Under the pieces are notes generated by a model. The model saw nothing but the letters and a program-made list of their open reading frames with translations. It was not told the origin of the DNA and searched no databases. The position numbers and the translations under genes were made by a program. This document shows, piece by piece, positions 1 through 6,172 of a DNA stretch of 13,543 nucleotides (the stretch's first letter is position 1; each line of letters opens with the position of its first letter). The DNA is from an uncultured Caulobacterales bacterium (GTDB taxonomy: Bacteria > Pseudomonadota > Alphaproteobacteria > Caulobacterales > Maricaulaceae), in assembly GCA_937981945.1 (NCBI GenBank), contig CALJNJ010000325.1, forward strand, positions 1 to 13,543, read 5' to 3'.

Positions 1-293
1 CCATTGAGGTCCTGAATAGCAGACGCGCGGGTATCTTGGGTTATATAGTCTGAAGACAACACATCAGCCGGCCATTTTTTCCAGGCCAAATTGGCCTCTG
101 ACAAACGGCTGCCGAATGAAATGTCGCCGGCGGCAACCAAAACATCAGCGTATTGTACAGCCTCAACAACAGGTTCAGCCGCGACCGGCACTACGGGTTG
201 CGGGGCGGGTTGACCCATCTTTCTGATTTGAAAGAAAAGTGCGGCGGCAAGCACCATCATGAGTATCGCAATGATAAGGCGACGTTTATCCAT
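1..293 (-). CDS. cpaB: Flp pilus assembly protein CpaB (RcpC), N-terminal part
   Basis: CpaB/RcpC is a periplasmic SAF-domain protein that works with the CpaC secretin in the Tad pilus system. The visible 97 residues begin at the ATG whose complement is at 291-293. They show a short basic start (MDKRRL), one membrane segment at about residues 5-21, a Pro/Ala/Val-rich linker, and then the start of a SAF-like domain containing VLVAAGDISFGSRL and a following LAWKKWP stretch, which is typical of the family. The gene runs off the left edge, so roughly two thirds of a normal CpaB is missing here because of the window and not because of mutation. It follows cpaA on the same strand after a 104-bp gap, in the usual order flp-cpaA-cpaB. 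The gap holds possible CtrA half-sites, described separately. Confidence 0.9.
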   Translation of the reverse strand, partial: MDKRRLIIAILMMVLAAALFFQIRKMGQPAPQPVVPVAAEPVVEAVQYADVLVAAGDISFGSRLSEANLAWKKWPADVLSSDYITQDTRASAIQDLN

Positions 294-355
294 TTTACTG
301 CCTTCCCCTAAACCGGTCTTAATCAACCCTCTTGTAAGGGCCGAATTCATAAAGC

Positions 356-395
356 ATGGTTAATTTTTAGGAATCTTCGGCAAAGAAATGGTTAA
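356..395 (-). promoter_or_regulatory. Two TTAACCAT (CtrA half-site-like) motifs flanking a GANTC site, upstream of cpaB
   Basis: Read on the minus strand, the octamer TTAACCAT occurs at 395-388 and again at 363-356. The two are 32 bp apart, about three helical turns, and both point toward cpaB. TTAACCAT is a known CtrA half-site form in Caulobacter. A GAATC (GANTC, CcrM-type) site lies between them at 371-375. The sites fall in the cpaA-cpaB gap, so cpaB may have its own cell-cycle-linked promoter. Function is inferred from motif and position only. Confidence 0.4.
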
Positions 396-397
396 CG

Positions 398-910
398 TCA
401 GTGCGTTAATGTGACTGCGGCCTTAAAAATCTCACTTTGTGGCAGTGTTGCGAGGGCTCCGATGGCCAAAGCGATGCCATAAGGCATGTTTTTCTCTTGT
501 TTGACCAATTTGTGCAGCCATGGCGCCGTCAGGCGATCCGCCGGTACAAAAGCGCGTCCGCCCAAGATCATCATCGCAATGACGCCCCCCGCTAAAGTCG
601 TGTATATAATATAAAGACCCAAATCGCTCCATTGCCACCAAAAGGCCGTTGCGGCCATAAGCTTGGCATCACCGCCGCCGAGCCATCCCAGCGAAAAGAT
701 CGTAAAGCCGAAAACCAATACGGTCAGGCCAACAAGTATATGTTCGCCGAATATTGGCCATCCCTGCCAAACAAAAGGGGCTATGAGAAAAAAGCAAACC
801 AATAACAGCATGCTTATCTTATTGGAGATAATCATGGTCAGTGCATCATTTCGCGCCGCGAACAACATTGTGAACGTGAAAATTGCAAAGATGATAAAAC
901 CGATAACCAT
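398..910 (-). CDS. cpaA: Prepilin peptidase CpaA/TadV (A24 family)
   Basis: An inner-membrane aspartyl protease that removes the short leader from Flp pilin and from the TadE-type pseudopilins. The 170-aa length fits the short CpaA/TadV form, which lacks the N-methyltransferase domain of PilD. The protein is almost wholly hydrophobic, with several membrane segments. The two expected catalytic aspartates are visible: Asp22 in the ND-x7-NK segment, and Asp81 in the GGGDAK (GxGD) motif at 78-83. A conserved MPYGIA stretch lies at 142-147. The gene is downstream of flp and upstream of cpaB on the same strand, but the strong terminator after flp means it probably depends on read-through or on its own promoter in 911-967. 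Its likely substrates in this window are Flp (1026-1190) and the two TadE-family proteins (2119-3326). Confidence 0.93.
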   Translation of the reverse strand: MVIGFIIFAIFTFTMLFAARNDALTMIISNKISMLLLVCFFLIAPFVWQGWPIFGEHILVGLTVLVFGFTIFSLGWLGGGDAKLMAATAFWWQWSDLGLYIIYTTLAGGVIAMMILGGRAFVPADRLTAPWLHKLVKQEKNMPYGIALAIGALATLPQSEIFKAAVTLTH

Positions 911-967
911 TCTGACCTCTTTTTATATGGCTTCGGTATACAGGATTTGGGTTAATACCCCGTTTCC

Positions 968-1000
968 AAAAAAAAAGAGTTGCTCCGTTAGGAGCAACTC
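968..1000 (-). terminator. Rho-independent terminator after the flp pilin gene
   Basis: A perfect 10-bp inverted repeat (977-986 and 991-1000, arms GAGTTGCTCC/GGAGCAACTC) closes a 4-base loop. On the minus strand it is followed directly by nine T residues (complement of 968-976). It begins 25 bases past the flp stop codon. This is a textbook intrinsic terminator and should make the abundant pilin message largely separate from the cpaA-cpaB message. Confidence 0.93.
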
Positions 1001-1025
1001 CAAATCTTTTACTAAGTGTCTTAGA

Positions 1026-1190
1026 TTAAGACAGGTTAGCAGAGATGTCGTTAAAGCGTGCGCTCAAGCTGTTACCAACAGCTGAAACAGCAACGATGAT
1101 AGCAACAGCGATCAAAGCAGCGATCAGACCGTATTCAATAGCAGTCGCACCAGATTCGTCTTTAATAAAACGTGTAACCAATTTTTGCAT
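1026..1190 (-). CDS. flp: Flp/Fap-type major pilin (TadA-system pilin)
   Basis: The structural subunit of the Flp pilus, a 54-residue precursor, here too short to be found by a simple length cut-off. It has a 14-residue basic leader (MQKLVTRFIKDESG), then the class-defining cleavage site Gly14|ATAIE19-Tyr20, with Glu at mature position 5 and Tyr at 6. A hydrophobic helix of about 20 residues follows (GLIAALIAVAIIVAVSAVG), ending in a short polar tail NDISANLS. The mature protein would be about 40 residues, normal for this family. The start ATG is preceded by a good ribosome site (GGGAG on the minus strand). The message has its own strong terminator (968-1000) and a structured leader (1217-1275). 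It leads the cpa gene order, like pilA in Caulobacter. Confidence 0.95.
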   Translation of the reverse strand: MQKLVTRFIKDESGATAIEYGLIAALIAVAIIVAVSAVGNSLSARFNDISANLS

Positions 1191-1216
1191 AACTTAACTC
1201 CCACGTATGCGTTTGG

Positions 1217-1275
1217 TGAGGAATTTTCCTCAGCAGGGCCAGTCCCTGTTGTGAATGTTTATACGGGGAGCCCGT
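1217..1275 (-). promoter_or_regulatory. Three adjacent hairpins in the flp upstream/leader region
   Basis: Upstream of flp lie three inverted repeats in a row. The first is TGAGGAA/TTCCTCA (1217-1223/1226-1232, 2-base spacer). The second is CAGCAGGG/CCCTGTTG (1231-1238/1244-1251, 7 of 8 Watson-Crick, the remaining pair a possible wobble). The third is ACGGG/CCCGT (1263-1267/1271-1275). The first and second share two bases, so they could compete. If transcription starts upstream of 1275, all three would be in the 5' untranslated RNA and could stabilise or regulate the pilin message. The transcription start is not known. Confidence 0.45.
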
Positions 1276-1480
1276 TACGATCCGCTTAAACAACGTGGTA
1301 AAAAAACCATTTATTTTTTCGGCCTGTTTTGAGGCAAATCCTGAAAAATAGGGCCCTATATATAATAAAGACAATTAAACGGGTCTTCACCTGCGTTTAT
1401 CCCGGATTTGTAAACCCTTCATTCACTAAGTTACGCGAATACTATGATAAATTATTATTCGGGATCCGAAGGAAATCACT

Positions 1481-2032
1481 ATGTCCTTAGCAAAATTAGG
1501 CGGATACAGTTTGTTGGCAACGGCGCTAACCTGCGGCACAGCCTTAGCCGGCAGCATGGCAGGCACTTATAGTGTCGAACTCAATAAGACAGAAATTGTG
1601 CGTTTGAGCGAGCCGGCATCGGCAATTGTTATCGGAAATCCGAAAATTGCGGATGTATCCGTTCATTCCAGCGATATTGTTATGGTTGTCGGCCGCGGAT
1701 ACGGTCAAACGAATTTATTGATCCTCAACGGCGCCGGTGACACGATCGTGGATGCGGATATCCAGGTCACAGGCTCATCGGCTCCCGGCAATGTCAGATT
1801 ATATAGCGGCAGAGATCGCGAAACTTACAGCTGCGCACCTTATTGCCAGCCCTCCCCTATTCTTGGCGACAATGTTACCTTTATTTCCGTCAATACGCCC
1901 GACGCACCTGAAATTCAGTCAACGCCAATTGTCGGGCCTCGCAATATTCCGCAAAATATCATCGGGATCGCGGTTGAAGAAGAACCAGATTTCGCGCCTG
2001 AAGATCCGCGTCGTCCTTACTATCCTGAGTAA
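1481..2032 (+). CDS. Secreted pilus-assembly N-terminal-domain protein (CpaC/RcpA N-domain only)
   Basis: A 183-residue exported protein. It has a signal peptide with a probable cut after Ala23 (ALA|GS). A domain at about residues 28-97 resembles the N-terminal domain of Tad secretins (CpaC/RcpA): GTYSVELNKTEIVRLSEPAS, then IVIGNPKIADV, then VVGRGYGQTNLLIL. The secretin channel domain is absent, so it cannot form the outer-membrane pore alone. It more likely binds or helps the CpaC secretin in the periplasm (inference). The C-terminal half is low-complexity, with a close cysteine pair (Cys118, Cys122) and a Pro/Glu-rich end. The start ATG at 1481 has a GAAGGAAA ribosome site 5-6 bases upstream. 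It is divergent from flp and lies 86 bp before the first TadE gene, consistent with a Tad accessory role. Confidence 0.8.
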   Translation: MSLAKLGGYSLLATALTCGTALAGSMAGTYSVELNKTEIVRLSEPASAIVIGNPKIADVSVHSSDIVMVVGRGYGQTNLLILNGAGDTIVDADIQVTGSSAPGNVRLYSGRDRETYSCAPYCQPSPILGDNVTFISVNTPDAPEIQSTPIVGPRNIPQNIIGIAVEEEPDFAPEDPRRPYYPE

Positions 2033-2118
2033 TCCGTAAAGGGTTTCTTAACCCTGATTATTTGCCGAATTTAAATCATTTTATTCTAAAACCCCCTCTG
2101 TTTCGTGGGGAATGAAGA

Positions 2119-2682
2119 ATGATAAGATTTAAATATTGGCTGAAAAGACTCCGTAAAGAAGAAGAAGGCGCGACGGCGATCGAATTTGCGATCTTGGCGG
2201 TTCCTTTTTTGGCGCTGCTGTTCTCAATTTTTGAACTGGCTGTCGTCTTCTTTCTGAGCTCGACATTGACTCACGCCATGAATGAGGCAGCCCGTGATAT
2301 TCGCACCGGTGAGTTCCAAGCTCTTTGCGGTGATGCAGCCAAGTTTAAAGAAGAAGTTTGCAAGAATATGAGTTCGCTGGGTGATTGCAGCAATCTTCGG
2401 ATCGATGTTGTGACCTCACCGTCCGGTCGTTTCCAGCCCAATCTTTTACCGGCCACGCCGACAACAGAAGATCCGCTTAACCCGGGCAATCCGCAAATTT
2501 TAGCTGATACTTATCTGAACACTCAAGCGCGTGCCGTGGTTGTGGTCAGAGCGCAATATTATCATCCCCTGGCCTTTCCGGGGCAATATACACGATTGTC
2601 CAATCAAGTGGGTAATCGCCGCGTTATCAACGCGTCCACGGCCTTCAGAAATGAACCGTTTCCTGCAGGAGCTTGTCCGTAA
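2119..2682 (+). CDS. TadE-family minor pseudopilin
   Basis: A 187-residue TadE-like protein. TadE proteins are minor pseudopilins needed for Flp pilus assembly and are processed by the same prepilin peptidase as Flp. Residues 1-16 form a basic leader, followed by Gly17|ATAIE22, with Glu at mature position 5. A hydrophobic segment then runs to about residue 47, and a periplasmic domain of about 135 residues follows with four cysteines (GDAAKFKEEVC, LGDCSNL, PAGACP among them) that could form disulfides. The family motif GATAIEFAILAVPFLALLF is clear. The ATG follows a GGGGAA purine tract. The stop TAA shares its last base with the ATG of the next TadE gene (TAATG), so translation of the two is probably coupled. 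Confidence 0.88.
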   Translation: MIRFKYWLKRLRKEEEGATAIEFAILAVPFLALLFSIFELAVVFFLSSTLTHAMNEAARDIRTGEFQALCGDAAKFKEEVCKNMSSLGDCSNLRIDVVTSPSGRFQPNLLPATPTTEDPLNPGNPQILADTYLNTQARAVVVVRAQYYHPLAFPGQYTRLSNQVGNRRVINASTAFRNEPFPAGACP

Positions 2683-3326
2683 TGCTTATCCGTAAATTAA
2701 ATACAGGTTTGAAAAAACGCCTTCCGGCCCTTGATCGTCTGTCCAAAGACAATTCAGGGATCGCCGCCATCGAATTCGCCTTTGTTATGCCGGTTCTGAT
2801 CGGATTTTACTTTGGTATGACCGAAGTCACTATGGGAATTATCGCCGACCGCAAAGTCGATCACGCCACAAGTGTAACGGGCGATTTGGCCACTCAATTG
2901 CCGACGCTCGATGCTGTTGAACTGTCTGATGTGATGACAGCGGCTTTGGCGGTTCTTGAAGTCCCGTCATCCCGAATCAACGAATTATCCATCGAACTGA
3001 ACAGCTATCAAATGATGAGTGACGGCACGGTCAACCAAGTTGGATATGCGCGATTAGGTCCGGCGATCTCAGCAGGCGGGCCTGCCATTTATGATCCGTC
3101 CGGTCTAAGCGATCAATTGTTTAACGCCCAGTCGGGTGTTGTTGTCGCGCGGATGAATTATACTTATACGCCGACGACTTTGTTCTTCTTGGATAAGGTG
3201 ACGTTTTCAGAAACTTTCATCATGAAACCGAGAAAGTCTATTTCGGTTCCGTTTGATCAAGGCGGACAGACCAATTTTACCTGCACGGCCGCTACGAACT
3301 TAACGGTCAGCTGTAACCCGACCTAA
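2682..3326 (+). CDS. TadE/TadG-family pseudopilin, second of pair
   Basis: A 214-residue second TadE-type protein. It has a 26-residue basic leader, Gly26|IAAIE31 (Glu at mature position 5), a membrane helix at about residues 28-50, and a periplasmic part with only two cysteines near the C-terminus (NFTCTAATNLTVSCNPT). The start is set at ATG 2682 because AGGAG (2667-2671) is well spaced for it and it overlaps the previous stop by one base. An in-frame TTG nine bases upstream lies only one base from that ribosome site and is less likely. It is too short for full TadG, which has a long von Willebrand-like domain, so TadE or a TadF-like protein is the better label. Its stop codon overlaps the stop of the opposing phosphatase gene. 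Confidence 0.85.
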   Translation: MLIRKLNTGLKKRLPALDRLSKDNSGIAAIEFAFVMPVLIGFYFGMTEVTMGIIADRKVDHATSVTGDLATQLPTLDAVELSDVMTAALAVLEVPSSRINELSIELNSYQMMSDGTVNQVGYARLGPAISAGGPAIYDPSGLSDQLFNAQSGVVVARMNYTYTPTTLFFLDKVTFSETFIMKPRKSISVPFDQGGQTNFTCTAATNLTVSCNPT

Positions 3327-4096
3327 TTCAGGTAATTTTCGAAAATTTTCCGGCGGACGGGCGCGCTGATCTTCAGCGTGTCCGCCAGATAGGTCTCAAA
3401 GTCCCCCATAGCGCTCAATGAGGCGCTTAGAAAATCAGGGTCAACACCAAACATCGGCCGCAGCGCGTCCGGCTTAATTTCCCGTCCGAAACGCTCGCTC
3501 ATAAATTTGGAGGCGGGCTCTAAGAAATACTCAACATCAACAGCCTTCATGGTGAGCATATAATCTTCCATGATTTGGTCCGGCGACACGCCTAATGTAT
3601 TGAGGATTATGGCCGCCAATGTCCCTGTCCTGTCCTTGCCGGCGGCGCAGTGGATGACCAGCGGATCACCGGTCTCAGCCATTTGATTTAATGTGTCTGA
3701 GAACAGCTTTACAAAATTGGGATCATGAGACCGGGCCGTATAAGATTTGATCATATAAGCCTTGGCATCACCAGCCGTATTGAGCTTTTCCTTTAAGAAC
3801 ATTTCATGGGGGGCAAATTCGGGAACCTCCCCATCTCCGTCGGCCAAAGTCATAACTTTGACGGGAGTCTCGCCGGGGTAAATATTGGGCTGGCGTTTAC
3901 GCTCGGGCGCATGGCGCAAATCCACGAGCAGACCCAAATTCAGACCGTCCAAAAAAGCCTTATCGTCATCCGAAACTTCGGCAAAATGCGCTGCTCGATA
4001 AAGGGAACCGGACTTTATTTTAGCGCCGGAATGTGTGTCATATCCCCCGAAATCTCTGAAATTTCGAACAGATTTAAGGGGGATTATTCGGTCCAT
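3323..4096 (-). CDS. Tyrosine-protein phosphatase-like protein (Y_phosphatase3/IphP type)
   Basis: A 257-residue predicted cytoplasmic phosphatase with no signal peptide. The catalytic P-loop HCAAGKDRTG is at residues 149-158: nucleophile Cys150, phosphate-binding Arg156, and a following Thr. Other family signatures are VRNFRDFGGY near the N-terminus (10-19), LYRAAH (32-37), and DLR (59-61), which is probably the general-acid region. Proteins of this family act on phosphotyrosine or phosphoinositides in vitro; the physiological substrate here cannot be told. The ATG lies 8 bases after the nrdB stop, with no clear ribosome site of its own, so it is probably co-transcribed and perhaps translationally coupled with nrdB. 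That would put a phosphatase under NrdR control. The TAG stop overlaps the opposing TadE stop by two bases (CTAA), leaving no room for a terminator. Confidence 0.87.
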   Translation of the reverse strand: MDRIIPLKSVRNFRDFGGYDTHSGAKIKSGSLYRAAHFAEVSDDDKAFLDGLNLGLLVDLRHAPERKRQPNIYPGETPVKVMTLADGDGEVPEFAPHEMFLKEKLNTAGDAKAYMIKSYTARSHDPNFVKLFSDTLNQMAETGDPLVIHCAAGKDRTGTLAAIILNTLGVSPDQIMEDYMLTMKAVDVEYFLEPASKFMSERFGREIKPDALRPMFGVDPDFLSASLSAMGDFETYLADTLKISAPVRRKIFENYLN

Positions 4097-4104
4097 AACT
4101 TGGT

Positions 4105-5151
4105 CTAACTGACCGCATCTTCGGTGGATTTACGGGTTTGCAAATTCTCAAACTGAGCCCAAACACCATCATCTCCGTGCCAAGCCCCCTGGGTCGCGCC
4201 TTTGGAATATTCCGTGGCCCGCGCTTCGAAGAAATTGGCATGCTCAACACCGTTGAGGATCTCCGTCAGCCACGGCAGCGGGTGATGCTTAATGCCGTAA
4301 ACTTTCGGAAGCCCAAGCTGTCCGAGGCGCCAATCGGCAATATAACGGATGTAACGCTTAATATCTTCGGCGGTCATGCCTTCAACAGGTCCAAGTTCGA
4401 ACGCGAGATCGATAAACTTATCTTCCATGGCCACTACGGTTTTACAACAATCAACGATATCGTCAGCGACAGCCGGTGTGACGCAGCCGGTTTCCTTGGC
4501 AAAGGTATGGTAAAGTTTGATCATACCCTCACAATGCAGACTTTCGTCACGGATTGACCAAGTTACGATCTGGCCCATCCCTTTCATTTTATTCAGGCGC
4601 GGGAAGTTCATCAGCATCGCAAAGGATGCAAACAACTGAAGCCCTTCGGTGAACCCCCCAAACATGGCGACAGTTCGCGCGATATCGGCATCAGTCTCAA
4701 CGCCGAATTCCTGCATGTAATTATGCTTATCCGCCATGGCTTCATAATCCATAAAGGCGGAAAATTCAGAATCCGGCATGCCAATGGTTTCCAGAAGCAA
4801 AGCATAAGCAGCGATATGGATGGTTTCCATATTCGAAAACGCCGACAGCATCATTTTGACCTCGGTCGGCTTAAAAACACGGGCATAACGCTCCATGTAA
4901 TTGTCATTTACCTCAACATCGGATTGGGTAAAAAAGCGGAAGATTTGGGTCAGCAGGTTTTTTTCATTATCCGTCAGATTGGTTGCCCAGTCCTTACAAT
5001 CTTCACCGAGCGGGACTTCCTCCGGCATCCAGTGAACTTGCTGTTGCTTCTTCCAAAAATCATAAGCCCAAGGGTAACGAAACGGCTTATAGCTGTGCGA
5101 CGGCACTAACAAACCTGATGTGGTTCTCTGAAATTCTTTTTGCTGTCCCAT
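4105..5151 (-). CDS. nrdB: Ribonucleoside-diphosphate reductase class I, beta subunit NrdB
   Basis: The 348-aa radical-generating subunit that partners NrdA to make deoxyribonucleotides in the cytoplasm. All metal ligands can be matched to E. coli NrdB by spacing: Asp78, Glu109, His112, Glu169, Glu203, His206 (E. coli 84, 115, 118, 204, 238, 241). The radical tyrosine is present as Tyr116 (ETIHIAAY, E. coli Tyr122), and Trp41 in WMPEEV matches Trp48, so a tyrosyl-radical class Ia type enzyme is expected. There is no ATP-cone. The C-terminal 33 residues contain no tyrosine; the nearest is Tyr315 (ATEYSKG), so the counterpart of E. coli Tyr356 is either Tyr315 or unclear. The ATG is followed downstream by the phosphatase gene. 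Upstream are two NrdR boxes and a GAATC (GANTC) at 5170-5174. nrdA is not adjacent; two other genes lie between. Confidence 0.97.
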   Translation of the reverse strand: MGQQKEFQRTTSGLLVPSHSYKPFRYPWAYDFWKKQQQVHWMPEEVPLGEDCKDWATNLTDNEKNLLTQIFRFFTQSDVEVNDNYMERYARVFKPTEVKMMLSAFSNMETIHIAAYALLLETIGMPDSEFSAFMDYEAMADKHNYMQEFGVETDADIARTVAMFGGFTEGLQLFASFAMLMNFPRLNKMKGMGQIVTWSIRDESLHCEGMIKLYHTFAKETGCVTPAVADDIVDCCKTVVAMEDKFIDLAFELGPVEGMTAEDIKRYIRYIADWRLGQLGLPKVYGIKHHPLPWLTEILNGVEHANFFEARATEYSKGATQGAWHGDDGVWAQFENLQTRKSTEDAVS

Positions 5152-5187
5152 AATTAGTCCCCGGATAATGAATCACTGCGAACTACA

Positions 5188-5203
5188 TCACTATATATTG
5201 GGA
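5188..5203 (-). promoter_or_regulatory. NrdR box, gene-proximal, nrdB promoter
   Basis: Minus-strand 16-mer TCCCAATATATAGTGA, 37 bases upstream of the nrdB ATG. The published NrdR consensus is acaCwATATATwGtgt; the core CAATATATAG matches fully. NrdR is an ATP-cone/zinc-ribbon repressor of ribonucleotide reductase genes, loaded with dATP and ATP. The box probably overlaps the -10 region. Confidence 0.85.
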
Positions 5204-5218
5204 AAAGATTTGCCAAGA

Positions 5219-5234
5219 CATCAATATCCGGTGT
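5219..5234 (-). promoter_or_regulatory. NrdR box, distal and degenerate, nrdB promoter
   Basis: Minus-strand ACACCGGATATTGATG, exactly 31 bp centre to centre from the stronger box (15 bases between). NrdR boxes normally occur as such pairs. Ten of 16 positions fit the consensus, and the nrdA distal box follows the same pattern (ACAC..G.T.TTGAYG). The TTGATG at its end may serve as the -35. Confidence 0.7.
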
Positions 5235-5302
5235 TTCAAGTTTTTTCACTTAAAAACGGCCACTGTCTGTTGATAATTGGGTTTTCAGACCGATTTTCGG
5301 AT

Positions 5303-6040
5303 TTAGCGGCGCCAGGTAAATGACAGGGCGGCGGCATCTTCGGAATAGCTCGTGCTTTCCATATTCTTTTCATTGCCGAAAGACGTCACTTCACGGCGGA
5401 AATAACCCAGAGAGATATCCGTTGAATTGCCCAGTCTGTAGCCGACACCTGCCTGCGCGTCACCGACGATAATGCGGTCCTGCAGATGGAAGTCGCCCAC
5501 TTGGACTTTTCTGAAACTATTGGGCGCATATGTGACCGCTTCGGCGTCAGCGCCGGCGAACATATACCATTTATTGGATTTCAGTTCTTCGCCGTCTTTC
5601 AAATCATCGCCAATACGCACAAGCGCGCCAACCAGCGCGCTGGACGTTCCGTCGTCAAATCGCATGGACGCACGGGGCGTCAATTCGATATCAAGTCCGG
5701 TATCAATAGATGCGGTCAAAGATTTGGAAATTTTCATGTCCAGCTGCTCAGTTCTGGTCAAACAGGCCTCTTCGCCGGATAAACAAGCCGCGTTCGACAT
5801 GTCCAAATCAAAGATCTGAGAGCCGATACTTTCCGTCGGCAGCTCAATGGGTCCGTTCAGACCCGACAGATCCGTTTGGTCGGCATAAGGGGTTTCCACA
5901 TTGAGACGAAACCCGTCCGTTTTCGAACTTTCAGAGGCTGAATCCTGAGCAAATGACGGGGTTGAGGCCAAGAGAGACACAGCGATAGCGGTCAGGCACA
6001 AGGCCGTCTTGCTCTTCACGCTATGGAATTGTTCTCTCAT
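5303..6040 (-). CDS. Exported protein, putative outer-membrane beta-barrel
   Basis: A 245-residue protein with a clear signal peptide (basic start, hydrophobic stretch at 11-26, cut after Ala31 in SFA|QD). After a Ser-rich linker and a cysteine pair (Cys86, Cys93, spaced for one disulfide), the last 140 residues alternate in a beta-strand pattern: LVGALVRIG, WYMFAGADAEAV, DAQAGVGYRL, DISLGYFRREV, and a terminal strand AAALSFTWRR. The pattern WYMFAGAD-x-GDAQAGVGYRL faintly recalls the C-terminal half of LpxR/DUF2219 lipid A deacylases, but the catalytic part is not recognised and I do not assign that function. A role as a small porin-like or structural outer-membrane protein is equally possible. 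The ATG has GAGG 8-11 bases upstream and a TATAAT promoter about 25 bases upstream. It lies 151 bp before nrdB, which has its own promoter. Confidence 0.7.
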   Translation of the reverse strand: MREQFHSVKSKTALCLTAIAVSLLASTPSFAQDSASESSKTDGFRLNVETPYADQTDLSGLNGPIELPTESIGSQIFDLDMSNAACLSGEEACLTRTEQLDMKISKSLTASIDTGLDIELTPRASMRFDDGTSSALVGALVRIGDDLKDGEELKSNKWYMFAGADAEAVTYAPNSFRKVQVGDFHLQDRIIVGDAQAGVGYRLGNSTDISLGYFRREVTSFGNEKNMESTSYSEDAAALSFTWRR

Positions 6041-6062
6041 CTCATCCTCAGTCTTAGCGCCT

Positions 6063-6091
6063 ATTATAGCACAGATTTTGACTAAAATCAG
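6063..6091 (-). promoter_or_regulatory. Sigma70-type promoter of the putative barrel-protein gene
   Basis: On the minus strand a perfect TATAAT -10 (complement of 6063-6068) lies 17 bases after a poor -35, CTGATT (complement of 6086-6091). The predicted start, about 6056, gives a leader of about 16 bases before the ATG at 6040, just enough for the GAGG ribosome site. The weak -35 suggests help from an activator, for which the upstream repeats and palindrome (6110-6194) are candidates. Confidence 0.6.
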
Positions 6092-6109
6092 GCCGATAAA
6101 ACAGTGGTT

Positions 6110-6168
6110 GCAAATAAAACCGTTTTAACATTAACGCAAGCTGAAGAAACATTAACGGCAAATAAAAC
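6110..6168. repeat. Nested direct repeats upstream of the barrel-protein promoter
   Basis: GCAAATAAAAC occurs at 6110-6120 and 6158-6168. Between them AACATTAACG occurs at 6127-6136 and 6148-6157, exactly 21 bp apart (two helical turns). Such phased repeats on one face of the helix upstream of a promoter suggest binding sites for a regulator, but none can be named. The cores contain TTAAC, which is part of the CtrA half-site, but the 7-base spacing of a full CtrA box is not present. Confidence 0.5.
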
Positions 6169-6172
6169 AAAT

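Noticed and set aside
663..1085. Rightward 140-codon open frame across cpaA and flp
   Set aside because: It is antisense to two well-recognised pilus genes, crosses the flp terminator, and has no family pattern or ribosome site.
1162..1374. Leftward 70-codon open frame upstream of flp
   Set aside because: It overlaps the flp start in another frame, its composition is not protein-like, and the region looks like promoter and leader.
2040..2055. AGGGTT/AACCCT hairpin after the secretin N-domain gene as a terminator
   Set aside because: The stem is only 6 bp with no T run after it, and the next genes are in the same pathway, so it is more likely incidental or an mRNA feature.
2673..2681. TTG start for the second TadE gene
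   Set aside because: It is only one base from the AGGAG site; ATG 2682 has proper spacing and stop/start overlap.
5240..5302. Terminator after the barrel-protein gene
   Set aside because: Only a 4-bp CCGA/TCGG stem is seen, too weak to call.
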